Of a DNA stretch of 64,000 nucleotides, positions 1 to 11,445 are shown piece after piece; the stretch's first letter is position 1, and the number at the start of each line of letters is the position of its first letter. The DNA is from Planctomycetota bacterium (GTDB lineage Bacteria > Planctomycetota > J058), in the NCBI GenBank assembly GCA_019636275.1, contig JAHBXY010000012.1, forward strand, positions 30,448 to 94,447, in the 5' to 3' direction. Position numbers and translations under genes: made by a program. The notes beneath the pieces are model-generated. The model ran no database searches and had not been told where the DNA came from. It saw only the letters and a list, made by a program, of their open reading frames with translations.

Positions 1-243
1 GTCGAGGGCCCCCGCGCGCGCCTCGCGGCCGCCGGGATCCCGACGAGCGTGATGACCGCCCACGGCGTCGTTCCGGTCGAGGTCCTGCGCGCCGCGCACG
101 CCTGCGACCTCGTGGCGATGACCACCCACGGCCGCGGCGGCGCCTCGCGCTGGTGGTTCGGCTCGGTCGCCGAGCAGGTGCTGCGCCACTGCGCCGCGCC
201 GCTCCTCGTGCTGCGGGTCGCCACTCCGCACGACGAGGCCTAG
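1..243 (+). CDS. Universal stress protein family, C-terminal part (5' end outside window)
   Basis: Open from the first base in frame 1 to a TAG at 241-243, giving about 80 residues of the C-terminal half of a UspA-fold protein. The segment [20 protein letters not shown] matches the G-2X-G-9X-G(S/T) nucleotide-binding loop of ATP-binding Usp domains, and it is followed by a typical last strand (APLLVLRV). Such proteins are cytoplasmic stress-response proteins whose exact role varies. The start lies upstream of the window, so it cannot be said whether this is a single or tandem Usp protein. The stop codon coincides with the first bases of repeat family A. Confidence 0.85.
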   Translation, partial: VEGPRARLAAAGIPTSVMTAHGVVPVEVLRAAHACDLVAMTTHGRGGASRWWFGSVAEQVLRHCAAPLLVLRVATPHDEA

Positions 244-427
244 GTGTGATCGACGGCTGCGGGCGACGATGCTGGCCGCGGCGGCGCGCGCGCGGGCTCG
301 AAGTAAGTCGCTACGTCGTCGCCCGCGCGCCTCGCCGCCGCGGCTCAGCCTCGTCGCCCTCGCCTCACGTGCTGCTCCGATCGAAGGCTGGTCACCAGCG
401 AAACGTGGTAGCGCCGATCTCTTCAGT
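242..427 (+). repeat. Repeat family A, copy 1
   Basis: Begins at the TAG stop of the preceding gene (TAGGTGTGATCGACGG) and runs to about GATCTCTTCAG. The central part is a long imperfect inverted repeat: a CCGCGGCGGCG arm near 278 pairs with CGCCGCCGCGG near 340, so the transcript should fold into a large hairpin. Related copies lie at 31457-31643 (minus), 40328-40568 (plus), 40578-40655 (plus, partial) and 60702-60876 (minus), with a short head-only copy at 41880. No coding function is evident. Confidence 0.8.
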
Positions 428-487
428 GGCTCTTCGCCGGGGCCAGCCCGCCAGGGCGGCGGTCGGGCGCCGGCGTATAGTCGGTGC

Positions 488-1078
488 ATGGCCACCTGCC
501 CCTTCTGCGCCGAGGACCTCGCGCCGGGGACCCCCAAGTGCCCCCACTGCGGCGAGGACCAGGGCCCGCGGCCGGCGGTCCCCGTCGGCTGGGGCGCGCC
601 GGGCAAGCCGGCCGTCGTGGCGGTGGCGGGGGCGCTGAGCCTGCTCTACGGCGCCGTCGGCTTCTGCGGCCAGGCGGTCGGCGTGGGGACCCTCGTCGCG
701 CTGGGCGGGACGGGCGTCACGACGCAGGCCTTCGGGCCGCCGGGGACAGGCCGGCGCGCGTTCATGCTCGTCGCCTTCGTCCTCGGCGCCCTGGCGAGCG
801 TGGGCCACGTCGCGGCCGGCGTGGGGCTCCTGCGGCTGCGACCGTGGGGCCGCCGCCTGGCGCTCGGGCTGGTGGTCTACGGCATCGGCATGTCGGTGGT
901 GTCCTTGCCCTTCACGCTGCCGGCGCAGGTCGAGCAGGCGGGCCCCGGGCTGAAGAGCGTCATCGTCGCCACCAGCATCGGCGGCGCCCTGTTCTGGCTG
1001 GCCTGCCTCGCGGCCGTGGGCGTCGTCCTCACCCGCCCGCACGTGCGCGCCGCGTTCGAGCCCGGCGGGCCCGCGTGA
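488..1078 (+). CDS. Membrane protein with N-terminal zinc-ribbon
   Basis: Predicted 196 aa. The N-terminus holds two CxxC pairs (CPFC at residues 4-7, CPHC about ten residues later), the zinc-ribbon pattern common at the start of small bacterial membrane proteins. Four hydrophobic helices follow (roughly residues 38-60, 88-110, 118-140 and 160-182), so it is an inner-membrane protein of unknown function. ATG at 488 was chosen because the zinc-ribbon starts directly after it; the longer open frame upstream lies in repeat A. A TATAGT hexamer at 476-481 stands six bases before the ATG, which would make the mRNA leaderless. The stop overlaps the amidase start (GTGA), so the two genes are probably co-transcribed. 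Confidence 0.7.
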   Translation: MATCPFCAEDLAPGTPKCPHCGEDQGPRPAVPVGWGAPGKPAVVAVAGALSLLYGAVGFCGQAVGVGTLVALGGTGVTTQAFGPPGTGRRAFMLVAFVLGALASVGHVAAGVGLLRLRPWGRRLALGLVVYGIGMSVVSLPFTLPAQVEQAGPGLKSVIVATSIGGALFWLACLAAVGVVLTRPHVRAAFEPGGPA

Positions 1079-2583
1079 GCCTCGCCGGCTACGACGACCA
1101 CGACGCCCTGGGCCTGGCCGCCCTCGTGCGCGCGGGCGAGGTCACGGCGCGCGAGCTCGTCGACGAGGCGCTCGCGCGGCTCGACGCGCTGAACCCGCGC
1201 CTGAACGCCGTCGTGGCCGTGCGCGCGGCGGCCGCCCGCGCCGCCGCCGCGGGGCCGCTCGAGGGGCCGCTGGCCGGCGTGCCGTTCCTGCTCAAGGACC
1301 TGCTGGGCGCGATCGCCGGCGAGAGCACCACCTGCGGCAGCCGCCTGTGGCAGGGCCACGTCGCCGCCTGCGACACCGAGCTCGTGCGCCGCTTCGGGCG
1401 CGCCGGGCTCATCTGCGTCGGCCGCAGCAGCACGCCCGAGCTGGGGATCCTGCCGGTCACGGAGCCCGAGGCCTACGCGCCCGCCCGCAACCCGTGGGAC
1501 CTCTCGCGCACGCCGGGCGGCTCGAGCGGCGGCTCGGCGGCGGCGGTCGCGGCCGGGATCGTGCCGCTGGCGAGCGGCGGCGACGGCGGCGGGTCGATCC
1601 GCATCCCGGCCTCGTGCTGCGGGCTGTTCGGCCTCAAGCCGTCGCGCGGCCGCACGCCGACCGGGCCCGAGGCCGTGGAGCACTGGCAGGGCTGCGCCGT
1701 CGAGCACGTGCTCACACGCACGGTCCGCGACTCCGCCGCGGTCCTCGACGCCACGCACGGCCCGGACCCCGGCGCCCCCTACGTGGCGCCGCCGCCCGCC
1801 CGCCCGTTCCTGGAGGAGGTCGGCGCGCCGCCAGGGCGCCTGCGGATCGCCTTCACCCGGCGCCCGCTCCTGCCCGCCCCCGGCGTCCACCCGGACTGCG
1901 TCGCGGCCGTCGACGAGGCGGCCGCCCTCTGCGCCGAGCTGGGCCACGAGGTCGAGGAGGCCCACCCCCCGCTCGACGGCGACGCCTTCGCGCGCGCCTT
2001 CGTGCTCATGATCATCGGCGAGGTCGCCGCCGACCTGCGCGCGGCCGAGCGCACCCTCGGCCGCCGCGTGCGCCACGGCGACATCGAGCCCGGGACGCAC
2101 GTCCTGCGCCTCCTCGGCGAGGCCTACTCGGCGGCCGACTTCGCCCTGGCTGTGCGCGACCTCAAGGCCACCGGCCGCGTCCTGGCGCCGTTCTTCGCCC
2201 GCCACGACGTCCTGCTCACGCCGACGCTGGCCACGCCGCCCCTGCCCGTGGGCGCCCTCACCCCGCGCGGCGCCGAGCGGGCCCTCATCGTGACCCTCAC
2301 GCGCCTCGGCGCCGCCGGCGCCCTGCGCGCGCTCGGCGTCCTCGAGCGCATCGCGGCCACGGCCTACGCCTTCGCGGCCTTCACGGCGCCGTTCAACGCC
2401 AGCGGCCAGCCGGCCATGAGCGTGCCGCTCCACGCGTCGCCCGAGGGCCTGCCGATCGGCGTGCAGTTCGCCGCGCGCCCGGGCGAGGAGGGGCTGCTCC
2501 TGCGCCTCGCCGGCCAGCTCGAGGCGGCGAGGCCCTGGCGCGGGCGGCGCCCGCCGGTGCACGCGAGCGCGCTTCAGCCCTGA
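1075..2583 (+). CDS. Amidase (amidase signature family)
   Basis: Predicted 502 aa, the normal length for the amidase signature (AS) family. These enzymes hydrolyse carboxamides with a Ser-cisSer-Lys triad. Visible candidates are Lys74 (FLLKD), Ser150 in the GGSSGGS segment and nucleophile Ser174 in [10 protein letters not shown]; the spacing of 76 and 24 residues fits the family. The glycine-rich signature continues to about residue 190. Substrate cannot be read from sequence. It could also be annotated as GatA-like, but no gatB or gatC is nearby, so a general amidase is more likely. GTG at 1075 overlaps the upstream stop by four bases. Its 3' end overlaps the convergent SDR gene by ten bases. 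Confidence 0.9.
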   Translation: MSLAGYDDHDALGLAALVRAGEVTARELVDEALARLDALNPRLNAVVAVRAAAARAAAAGPLEGPLAGVPFLLKDLLGAIAGESTTCGSRLWQGHVAACDTELVRRFGRAGLICVGRSSTPELGILPVTEPEAYAPARNPWDLSRTPGGSSGGSAAAVAAGIVPLASGGDGGGSIRIPASCCGLFGLKPSRGRTPTGPEAVEHWQGCAVEHVLTRTVRDSAAVLDATHGPDPGAPYVAPPPARPFLEEVGAPPGRLRIAFTRRPLLPAPGVHPDCVAAVDEAAALCAELGHEVEEAHPPLDGDAFARAFVLMIIGEVAADLRAAERTLGRRVRHGDIEPGTHVLRLLGEAYSAADFALAVRDLKATGRVLAPFFARHDVLLTPTLATPPLPVGALTPRGAERALIVTLTRLGAAGALRALGVLERIAATAYAFAAFTAPFNASGQPAMSVPLHASPEGLPIGVQFAARPGEEGLLLRLAGQLEAARPWRGRRPPVHASALQP

Positions 2584-3611
2584 CGGGCGGCGAGGAGCTC
2601 CTGGTTGCGCTCCGCCGCCCGGTCGGCGAGGCGGGTCAGGAGCGACGGCGCCAGCGCCGAGGCGCTCTCGCGGCCCGTCCGCGCCTCGGTCGACCGACCG
2701 GCGGCCGGCCCCGGCAGGAGGCGGTTGACGAGCGACAGGGCGCGCGTGACGAGGCCGGGCAGGAGCTCGTTCACCAGCGCGGCGACCTTCGCCTGCGGGG
2801 TGATGATCAGCCGCGCGTCGCCGCGGCGGCAGGCGCGCACGATCTGCGCGGCCGCGCGCTCGGCGTCGATCGACGCGAGCGGCAGGGCGGCGCCCAGCGC
2901 GAACCACGCGTGCTCCGCGCGGTGCTTGCCCTTGAACAGGGCGTTGCGCGCCGAGCCCGTGCGCATGAGGCCCGGGCACACCGTCGTCACGCGGATGCCG
3001 TGGCGCCGCAGCTCGACGCGCAGGCCGTCGGACAGGCCCACCGCCCCGAACTTGCTCGCCGTGTAGGGCAGGAGGTGCGGCACGGCGACCTTGCCGCCGA
3101 TCGAGGTGACGTTGACGACCCGCCCGGCCCCGCTGGCGCGCAGGTGCGGGAGCGCCGCGAGCGTCGTGTGGAGCGGGCCGAGGACGTGCACCGCCAGGGC
3201 GTCCTCGAAGTCGGCCACGGTCATGTGCTCGAGCGGCCCCACCTGGATCACGCCGGCGTTGTTCACGAGCACGTCCAGCCCGCCGAAGGTGAGCACGACC
3301 CGGCGCACGGCGTCCTCGACCTGCGCGCGCACGCGCACGTCGCAGGGCACCGGCAGCGCCTCGGCCCCGCGGGCCCGCAGCTCGGCGGCCGCGCGGTCGA
3401 GCGTCGCCGGGTCGCGGGCCAGGAGGGCCAGGCGCGCGCCCTCGGCGGCGAACGCGCGCGCGAGCACGAGCCCCAGGCCGCGCGAGCCGCCGGTGATCAC
3501 GACGACCTTGCCGCGCAGGTCGAGCGGCCGGCGGCGGGCGAGCAGGGCCAGGCCGCCGAGCGCGGCGCCGGCGGCGAGCTCGAGCCCGTGGCGACCTCGC
3601 GTGAGCCTCAC
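2574..3611 (-). CDS. Short-chain dehydrogenase/reductase (SDR) with N-terminal membrane anchor
   Basis: Predicted 345 aa. A short hydrophobic segment (ELAAGAALGGLALLA) precedes a classical SDR domain with the TGGSRGLG cofactor loop, NNAG, the catalytic Ser in NVTSIGG and YTASK. The C-terminal ~90 residues extend beyond the core and resemble the tail of membrane-associated SDRs that act on lipids or retinol-like substrates. A similar architecture occurs at 25117-26094. GTG at 3611 overlaps the TGA of the upstream PAC2 gene (GTGA), so the two are translationally coupled. The real substrate is unknown. Confidence 0.85.
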   Translation of the reverse strand: MRLTRGRHGLELAAGAALGGLALLARRRPLDLRGKVVVITGGSRGLGLVLARAFAAEGARLALLARDPATLDRAAAELRARGAEALPVPCDVRVRAQVEDAVRRVVLTFGGLDVLVNNAGVIQVGPLEHMTVADFEDALAVHVLGPLHTTLAALPHLRASGAGRVVNVTSIGGKVAVPHLLPYTASKFGAVGLSDGLRVELRRHGIRVTTVCPGLMRTGSARNALFKGKHRAEHAWFALGAALPLASIDAERAAAQIVRACRRGDARLIITPQAKVAALVNELLPGLVTRALSLVNRLLPGPAAGRSTEARTGRESASALAPSLLTRLADRAAERNQELLAARQG

Positions 3612-4660
3612 GTCAGTCCTCCTCGGCCACCGGGCGGCCGGAACAGGTCCAGGAACCGATCCTCGTAGCGGTCGAACAGGCCGTGGCGGTCGAGCAGGTC
3701 CTTGAGCTCGCTGGCCCGGTCGCGGTCCGCCTGCACCTCGTCGAACAGCGCCTCCACCTCCGCGATGGCCTCGGGGGCGATCACCTCGTCGGCGGCGGCG
3801 GGCTCGTCGCCGGCGTCGGCGCCGAGCGGGTCGGGGTCGGGCACGACGATGTCGATCCGCACCTCGGCCTCGACGCCGGGCGGGTCGGCCACGGGCTCGG
3901 CGGGCGCGACGTCGGGCTCGAGGAGCTCCTCGCCGGGCATGCTGCCGCCCATGGCCTCCTTGAGGCGGTCGTGCAGCTCGCACAGCTCGGGCTCGAGCCG
4001 CTGGGCCTCCTGGTCGATCTCGTCGAGGTCCAGCTCCACCTCGCCCAGGCAGGCGAACGTGCGCAGCACCGCGGCGGCGGCCTTGGGGTTCGGGATCGAG
4101 CTGGCGAAGTAGGGGAACTCTCCCAGGAGGCACGCCCCGGCCATGCCGCGCTCGATCGCCGCCGAGAGGAGCACCGCGTTGAGCCCCGACACCTCGCCGT
4201 CCCAGAACACCTCCGCGCCCAGGCGGCGCACCTGCGCCAGGGCCTTCGGCTCGCTGGCGAAGGCGAACACGCGCGGGTCGGTGCGCGGGTCGATCGGCGA
4301 GGCGACGGCGGAGAACGTGAACACGCGCCGCACGCCCAGCGCCTGGGCGAAGCTGACGACCTCCTGGCAGAAGGCCCAGGAACGCGTGGTGGGCTGCGCC
4401 TCGCCCAGGAGCACGAGCACGTCGCGCCCGCCCGTGGGGTTGCGCCAGCCGTAGAACACGCTGCGCGGGAGCGACACGGGGACGAGCAGCCCGTCCTTGA
4501 CGTGCGCCTGCCGCTGGTCGAAGTACGGGGCGGGGCCGATCTCGGCGAACGGTCGCGCCGCGAGCTTCTGCGTCAGGTACGCGCCGGCGATCTCGGCCAC
4601 GCACCCCATGCCCGGCCAGACCGCGACCAGGCACGGGTCGTTGAAGACCAGCGCTCCCAT
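3608..4660 (-). CDS. PAC2 family protein (proteasome-assembly-chaperone-like)
   Basis: Predicted 350 aa. The N-terminal ~230 residues have the look of the PAC2 (DUF75) family: GALVFNDP start, a WPGMG motif, then a Rossmann-like region with VLVLLGEAQP and FTFSAVASP, and the SGLNAVLLSAA segment. PAC2 proteins are soluble, act as assembly chaperones for eukaryotic proteasomes and are of uncertain function in bacteria. The C-terminal third is acidic and Pro/Glu/Asp-rich, ending in a short helical segment (LLDRHGLFDRYEDRFLDLF). No proteasome gene is seen in the window. ATG start; forms an operon with the SDR downstream. Confidence 0.8.
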   Translation of the reverse strand: MGALVFNDPCLVAVWPGMGCVAEIAGAYLTQKLAARPFAEIGPAPYFDQRQAHVKDGLLVPVSLPRSVFYGWRNPTGGRDVLVLLGEAQPTTRSWAFCQEVVSFAQALGVRRVFTFSAVASPIDPRTDPRVFAFASEPKALAQVRRLGAEVFWDGEVSGLNAVLLSAAIERGMAGACLLGEFPYFASSIPNPKAAAAVLRTFACLGEVELDLDEIDQEAQRLEPELCELHDRLKEAMGGSMPGEELLEPDVAPAEPVADPPGVEAEVRIDIVVPDPDPLGADAGDEPAAADEVIAPEAIAEVEALFDEVQADRDRASELKDLLDRHGLFDRYEDRFLDLFRPPGGRGGLT

Positions 4661-4817
4661 GTGGCGCCCCTCCCCGAGGCCGTTGTCCTGTCGGGGTAAC
4701 GAGCACGCCCCGGGCCGCGGGGTCGGCAGAGCTCCACCCCGTCGGGAGGGCCGTGCCAGGCCACGGGGCGCGGGACGCGCGTGACCCGCCCGCCAGGCGC
4801 TCGGGGCTTGCGCGGGG

Positions 4818-5471
4818 TCACCCGGGGGCGACGGAGGGGCGCTCCAGCGGCGTCGAGGCGTCCGGGGCCGTGAGCGCCCACGCGACGAGGGCGTCGCGGG
4901 CGGCGGCGCGCACGCCGTCGGTGCCCACGACCTCGGCGGCCGCCGTCAGCGCCCGCACGTGGTGCCAGCAGGCGCGCGGGGGGCAGTGGGCGGCCGTGAC
5001 CGCCTCCCAGGCCCACACCGGGAGGGCCTCGCGACGGGCGTTGAACGCCTCCGCCGCCGCGTGGTGGCGCGGACACGGGCAGGCGAGCCAGGCCTCGGCC
5101 GCGGCCAGCGCCTCGTCGACCCCGGAGGTGTTGACGCCGGCCGTCGGCGCCTGCTCGAGGCAGCGCCGCGCGGCGGCCAGGGCGGCCCGGACGCACGCGG
5201 CCTGCCCCCAGTCGTGGAGCCGCTGCGCCCAGGCGCTCAGCGGCAGGGCCGGCGGCGGCTCCAGGCGCAGGGCCGCGCGGGCGGGCGCGTGTCCGACGTG
5301 CGCGGCGAGGCGCGCGCGCTCCTCGTGCACGGCGCCGACCGCCAGGCCGACCCGCAGGGCCTCGATCGCCTCCCCGGCGCGCACGAGGCACGCCAGGTAA
5401 CGCCGCCCGTCCTCGGGCGCGCCCGTCTCCTCCCAGCGCCTGCGTGCGTCGCGCCGCGCGTCGTCCGTCAC
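4818..5471 (-). CDS. Hypothetical protein, Trp/Ala-rich helical
   Basis: Predicted 217 aa from GTG 5471 (longer open frame upstream is antisense to the divergent gene). I do not recognise a family. The sequence is almost all helical and rich in Ala, Arg and Trp, with a CPCPRHH cluster near residue 130 and CPPRACWHH near residue 175, a His/Cys arrangement that could bind metal. No signal peptide or membrane segment is evident. It is divergent from the lipoprotein gene at 5526, with 54 bases between the starts. The 157 bases to the PAC2 start (4661-4817) hold no gene that I can see. Confidence 0.55.
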   Translation of the reverse strand: MTDDARRDARRRWEETGAPEDGRRYLACLVRAGEAIEALRVGLAVGAVHEERARLAAHVGHAPARAALRLEPPPALPLSAWAQRLHDWGQAACVRAALAAARRCLEQAPTAGVNTSGVDEALAAAEAWLACPCPRHHAAAEAFNARREALPVWAWEAVTAAHCPPRACWHHVRALTAAAEVVGTDGVRAAARDALVAWALTAPDASTPLERPSVAPG

Positions 5472-5525
5472 GTCGCCAGCGTACCGGACGGCGGCGGCGT
5501 ATGCTCGATCGGAGCGGAGGTGAGC

Positions 5526-6512
5526 ATGCGGGCGGGCGTCGCGGCCCTGCTGGTGGTGGTCGTCGGGGGGTGCGCCGTCGTCGAGGGCACGGGCGAGGCC
5601 GCCGTGATCCGCCCGGCCTCGGCCTTCGACGTGTGGGTCCACGACGGGCAGCGGGCGCGCCGCGCCGTCGTCGACCCCCAGGTGTCGGGACCCGAGGGCG
5701 CCGAGGTCCTGCGGCTCGTGTGGTCCGACCCGCCGCCGCGCGAGGGGCGCGACCTCGAGCGCGAGGTGCGCTGGGTGTTCGCCGGGCTCGAGCCGCCGGC
5801 CGCCCTGCGCCTGGCCGACGGCCGCGTCGTCGAGCACCCCGACCCCGAGACGGCCGCCACGCTGCGCGCGGCGCTGCTCACGAGCCCCCCCGACGTCGAG
5901 GCGGTGCTGGCGGGGCTGTCGCGGCTCCACCGCTGCTCGAGCCGCGGCGCCCTCCTGGCGCAGGCGGCCTCGGCCGAGGGGCTGCACCCCACGTCGCTCC
6001 AGGCGCTCGTCGGCGCGGTCACGCTCCACCGGGCCCACATGGCCCTCGGGCCCGGCCCCGACGCGATCCCGGTGGGCGGCGAGCCGGCCGACGCCCTCGT
6101 GCCGCCGCTGCGGGCGCTCGCCGCGCGGCCGGAGCTGGGGCCGTCCGAGGGCAAGGTCCTGCTCGAGGCCTCGCGCGAGCTGCCGCGCTCGGCCGACCGC
6201 GCGGCCGTCCTCCTGGCGCTCGTCGCCGCGCCGCTGGCGCCCGTCGACCCCGACGACGCGCTCACGGCCGCCCTGGGGCTCGAGCCGACCGACCGGCGCC
6301 AGCTCCTGCTCGAGGTGGCGGCGCGCCTCCCCCTGACCCGCCCGCAGGCGGCGCGCGCGATCGACGCCGCCGCCTCGCTCCGTCAGGAGTGGACGGCCGA
6401 GGTCCTCGCCGCGCTCGCCGGCAAGGCCGACCCGGCGGCCCTGCGCCGCGCGGCCGCGCGCCTCGACGAGCCGCATCGCGCCCGCGCCCTGGCGGGCGAC
6501 CACGGCGGCTGA
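5526..6512 (+). CDS. Putative lipoprotein
   Basis: Predicted 328 aa. ATG 5526 is preceded by GGAGG about six bases upstream. The N-terminus is a lipoprotein signal peptide (hydrophobic LLVVVVGG followed by Cys16), so Lgt at 56276 would modify it. The first third may be a beta-rich domain (VWVHDGQRARRAVV...). The remainder is helical and Ala/Leu/Arg-rich, reminiscent of HEAT-like repeats but without a clear consensus. Function unknown. The next gene (6592) has its own promoter-like sequence. Confidence 0.65.
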   Translation: MRAGVAALLVVVVGGCAVVEGTGEAAVIRPASAFDVWVHDGQRARRAVVDPQVSGPEGAEVLRLVWSDPPPREGRDLEREVRWVFAGLEPPAALRLADGRVVEHPDPETAATLRAALLTSPPDVEAVLAGLSRLHRCSSRGALLAQAASAEGLHPTSLQALVGAVTLHRAHMALGPGPDAIPVGGEPADALVPPLRALAARPELGPSEGKVLLEASRELPRSADRAAVLLALVAAPLAPVDPDDALTAALGLEPTDRRQLLLEVAARLPLTRPQAARAIDAAASLRQEWTAEVLAALAGKADPAALRRAAARLDEPHRARALAGDHGG

Positions 6513-6529
6513 GCGGCGCGCCCTCACCC

Positions 6530-6558
6530 GTGACGCGCTGCGCGACGGGCCCTATACT
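6530..6558 (+). promoter_or_regulatory. Candidate sigma70-type promoter upstream of the 83-aa membrane protein
   Basis: GTGACG at 6530-6535 and TATACT at 6553-6558 are separated by 17 bases, in a region that is otherwise almost free of A/T. The start codon at 6592 is 33 bases downstream with a GGAGG-type ribosome site. Read by eye only. Confidence 0.5.
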
Positions 6559-6591
6559 CTCCGGCCCCGGTCGGGGGACGGAGGCGGCGTC

Positions 6592-6843
6592 GTGATCTCG
6601 AGCATGTTCGTCCTGGGCCTCGTGTTCGTGGTCGCGTCGCTCTGCGGCCTGGGCTACCTCCACATGCTCTACGGCGCCCAGGACCAGGCGATCGCCGAGG
6701 AGCGCGCCCGCGCCGGGCTGCCGGCCCTGACCCCGCGCGCGGCCGACGCCACGCCGCTCATGGGCGCCTTCCTGGCCCTGGGCGGCGCGGGCACGGCCCT
6801 CGGGCTCGTGCTCCTCGCCGCGTCGTTCATCATCCTGCTCTGA
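6592..6843 (+). CDS. Small membrane protein, two TM helices
   Basis: Predicted 83 aa from GTG 6592, with GGAGGC upstream. Helix one spans about residues 4-26, a short charged hairpin with a QDQAIAEERARAG motif follows, and helix two spans residues 58-82. The family is not recognised. It lies between a lipoprotein gene and the large Ser/Thr kinase, 59 bases before the kinase start, and may be co-transcribed with the kinase. Confidence 0.65.
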   Translation: MISSMFVLGLVFVVASLCGLGYLHMLYGAQDQAIAEERARAGLPALTPRAADATPLMGAFLALGGAGTALGLVLLAASFIILL

Positions 6844-6902
6844 CGTGACCCCGCTGCGCGCGCCCGTTGCGCGGGGCGCGCGCTCCTGGCAGGCTCGCCG
6901 TC

Positions 6903-9950
<3,048 letters not shown>

Positions 9951-9953
<3 letters not shown>

Positions 9954-10126
9954 CCGCGCTCACCCATGATCTGAGAGCGAAGCGAGCAGATCGAGCGGTG
10001 GCGCGCATCCCGAGCGAAGGCCGCGAAGCGGCCGGAGCGAGGGCGACAGGTGCCTCACTGCGGATCGGAGCATGGGCCGCTCCATGACGTGGACAGCATC
10101 ACGAGCGACGGCCGCTGTGAGAGCGC
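9951..10126 (+). repeat. Repeat family B, copy 1
   Basis: Starts as GTGACCGCGCTCACC, the TGA being the kinase stop codon, and ends near AGCGACGGCCGCTGTGA. It contains GAGCGAAGCGAGCAGATCGAG and GGCCGCGAAGCGGCCGGAG, both able to form hairpins. A second copy lies inverted at 41908-42085 and shares long identical blocks (for example TGCCTCACTGCGGATCGG). Some frames read through it as short ORFs starting MPHCGSEH in both copies, but the copies diverge downstream and I do not consider these genes. Confidence 0.75.
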
Positions 10127-10386
10127 CTCGCTCAGGCCGCTCAGCGGTCGCCCTTCTTCAGCGACCTCTGCGCCACCTCTGCGGCTGCCTCTGCCTCGAG
10201 TCGTCGTGAGAGGCCCGGGTGCTTTCACGCGACGCGGGTGAACGGCCCCGCGCCGGGACGCGCCGGACCGGGACAGCAGCGACCCGCCTCGCCGCCGCGA
10301 GGAGGGTTACGTGCGGACCGGCGCCGCGTGTCGCCTCGGGAACACGCGGCACCTGAGGTGCTCACGTGGCGGGCGTGAGGACGCAC
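10127..10386. other. Gene-free stretch between repeat B and the YceK-like lipoprotein
   Basis: About 260 bases with no convincing gene. It holds imperfect repeats of CCTCTGCG type near 10165-10200 and an AGGAGGG at 10301-10307. The region is probably the tail of the repeat and the leader of the lipoprotein gene. Confidence 0.4.
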
Positions 10387-10779
10387 ATGAGGAGGCATCG
10401 CCTCATCGCCCCGGCCCTCCTGCTGGCCCTCGTCTCCGGGTGCGCCAGCCTGACGGAGGCGCCCCGGCTCTTCGGCGGCACGCGGGCGCTCATCGCGCGG
10501 CCGTTCCCCATCACCCAGGCGGAGTTCCGGCTCGGCAGCGAGCGCCCGATCGTCGCCGGGCCGGTGGGCCTCGTGCTGACGAACCTCTACTGGCTCGTCG
10601 ACCTGCCCATGAGCTTCGTCATGGACATGCTGATCGCGCCCATCTCGTACTTCGCCTTCGACGGAGGCGAGGACGGCCGGCGCGGCGGGGGCGAGCCCCG
10701 CCAGCCCTACACGCCGCCCACCGACGCCGACGGGCCGCCGCCGCTGCTCGACGGGGGCGACCCGCTCGCGCCGCTCTGA
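10387..10779 (+). CDS. YceK/YidQ-like lipoprotein
   Basis: Predicted 130 aa from ATG 10387 (an alternative GTG at 10366 adds seven residues). The signal peptide ends in LVSGC, a good lipobox. The middle segment LYWLVDLPMSFVMDMLIAPI resembles the LDLPFS..FDTLLLPID core of the small YceK/YidQ (DUF1375) lipoproteins of enterobacteria. The C-terminal 30 residues are Pro/Gly/Asp-rich and probably disordered. Function of the family is unknown. The protein should be attached to the inner or outer membrane. It is followed by a 270-base tail region that holds the group II intron target hairpin. Confidence 0.65.
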   Translation: MRRHRLIAPALLLALVSGCASLTEAPRLFGGTRALIARPFPITQAEFRLGSERPIVAGPVGLVLTNLYWLVDLPMSFVMDMLIAPISYFAFDGGEDGRRGGGEPRQPYTPPTDADGPPPLLDGGDPLAPL

Positions 10780-11050
10780 CGGCCCGCCGTCCGGGGACGG
10801 AGCCACGGCAGCACGTTCGTTCCTCCGTGACCGCGGGCCGCCCCGCGGAGACGCACGGCGCGGTCGAGCCGCCGTCGTCGATCGGCGCCGCAGCCGAGCG
10901 CAGCGGCGCCGCAGCCGAGCGCAGCCGCGCCGCAGCGAGCGCGAGGACACCACGCCGCGAGGAACGCAGCGAGAGCCCCAGGCGAGGTCGAGGAGGGCGA
11001 GGCGCTGCCGCGCGAAGGCGAGCGACGGCGGCCTCCTGGCCGCCGAGCGA
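10780..11050. other. Gene-free stretch with 21-bp tandem repeats, before the intron
   Basis: No convincing gene on either strand. At 10883-10945 a 21-bp unit (CGGCGCCGCAGCCGAGCGCA plus G) occurs twice perfectly and a third time degenerate. The stretch ends in the hairpin at 11026-11045 and the intron insertion point. Confidence 0.5.
11026..11045. terminator. Perfect 8-bp hairpin at the intron insertion site
   Basis: CGGCGGCC, loop TCCT, GGCCGCCG. Group IIC introns characteristically insert a few bases downstream of terminator-like stems, and the intron starts five bases after this one. It could have been the terminator of the YceK-like gene; it lacks a T-run. Confidence 0.6.
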
Positions 11051-11445
11051 GTGCGACTGGCATGACCAACAGACCGGAGGTGAGTCGTGTAGACGAATCC
11101 TGACCCGGGGCCCTGACGGAGGGAACCCGACACCGAAGAGGCAAGGGCGCCGCCCGGAGCACCGGGCAGTCAACCTCAACCCGGCGCAACCAACGCAGGA
11201 GGGAGGCTGTCACCCGTGAGGGTGCGTCTGGTGGAAGCCATAGGTGCGTGAGCGTTCCGAACGAGAGTGAAGCGCCGTAAGGCGGCCATGGCGGGCAAGT
11301 CGGCTCGCGGCGACGCCAGCCCAGTTTCCGTTGGTGCCATTGGCCGTGCTGGCGACGGAATGTTCACGAAGTCTGTTGGCCTTACCCAGTGAGATCTGCC
11401 GGGTTCCCTTCCGAGGGTAAGCCGGAGGACGAAAGACGAAGGCTG

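Noticed and set aside
10050..10241. ORF starting MPHCGSEH in repeat B
   Set aside because: The same start occurs in copy 2 on the opposite strand and the sequences diverge immediately after the repeat; it is a shadow of the repeat.
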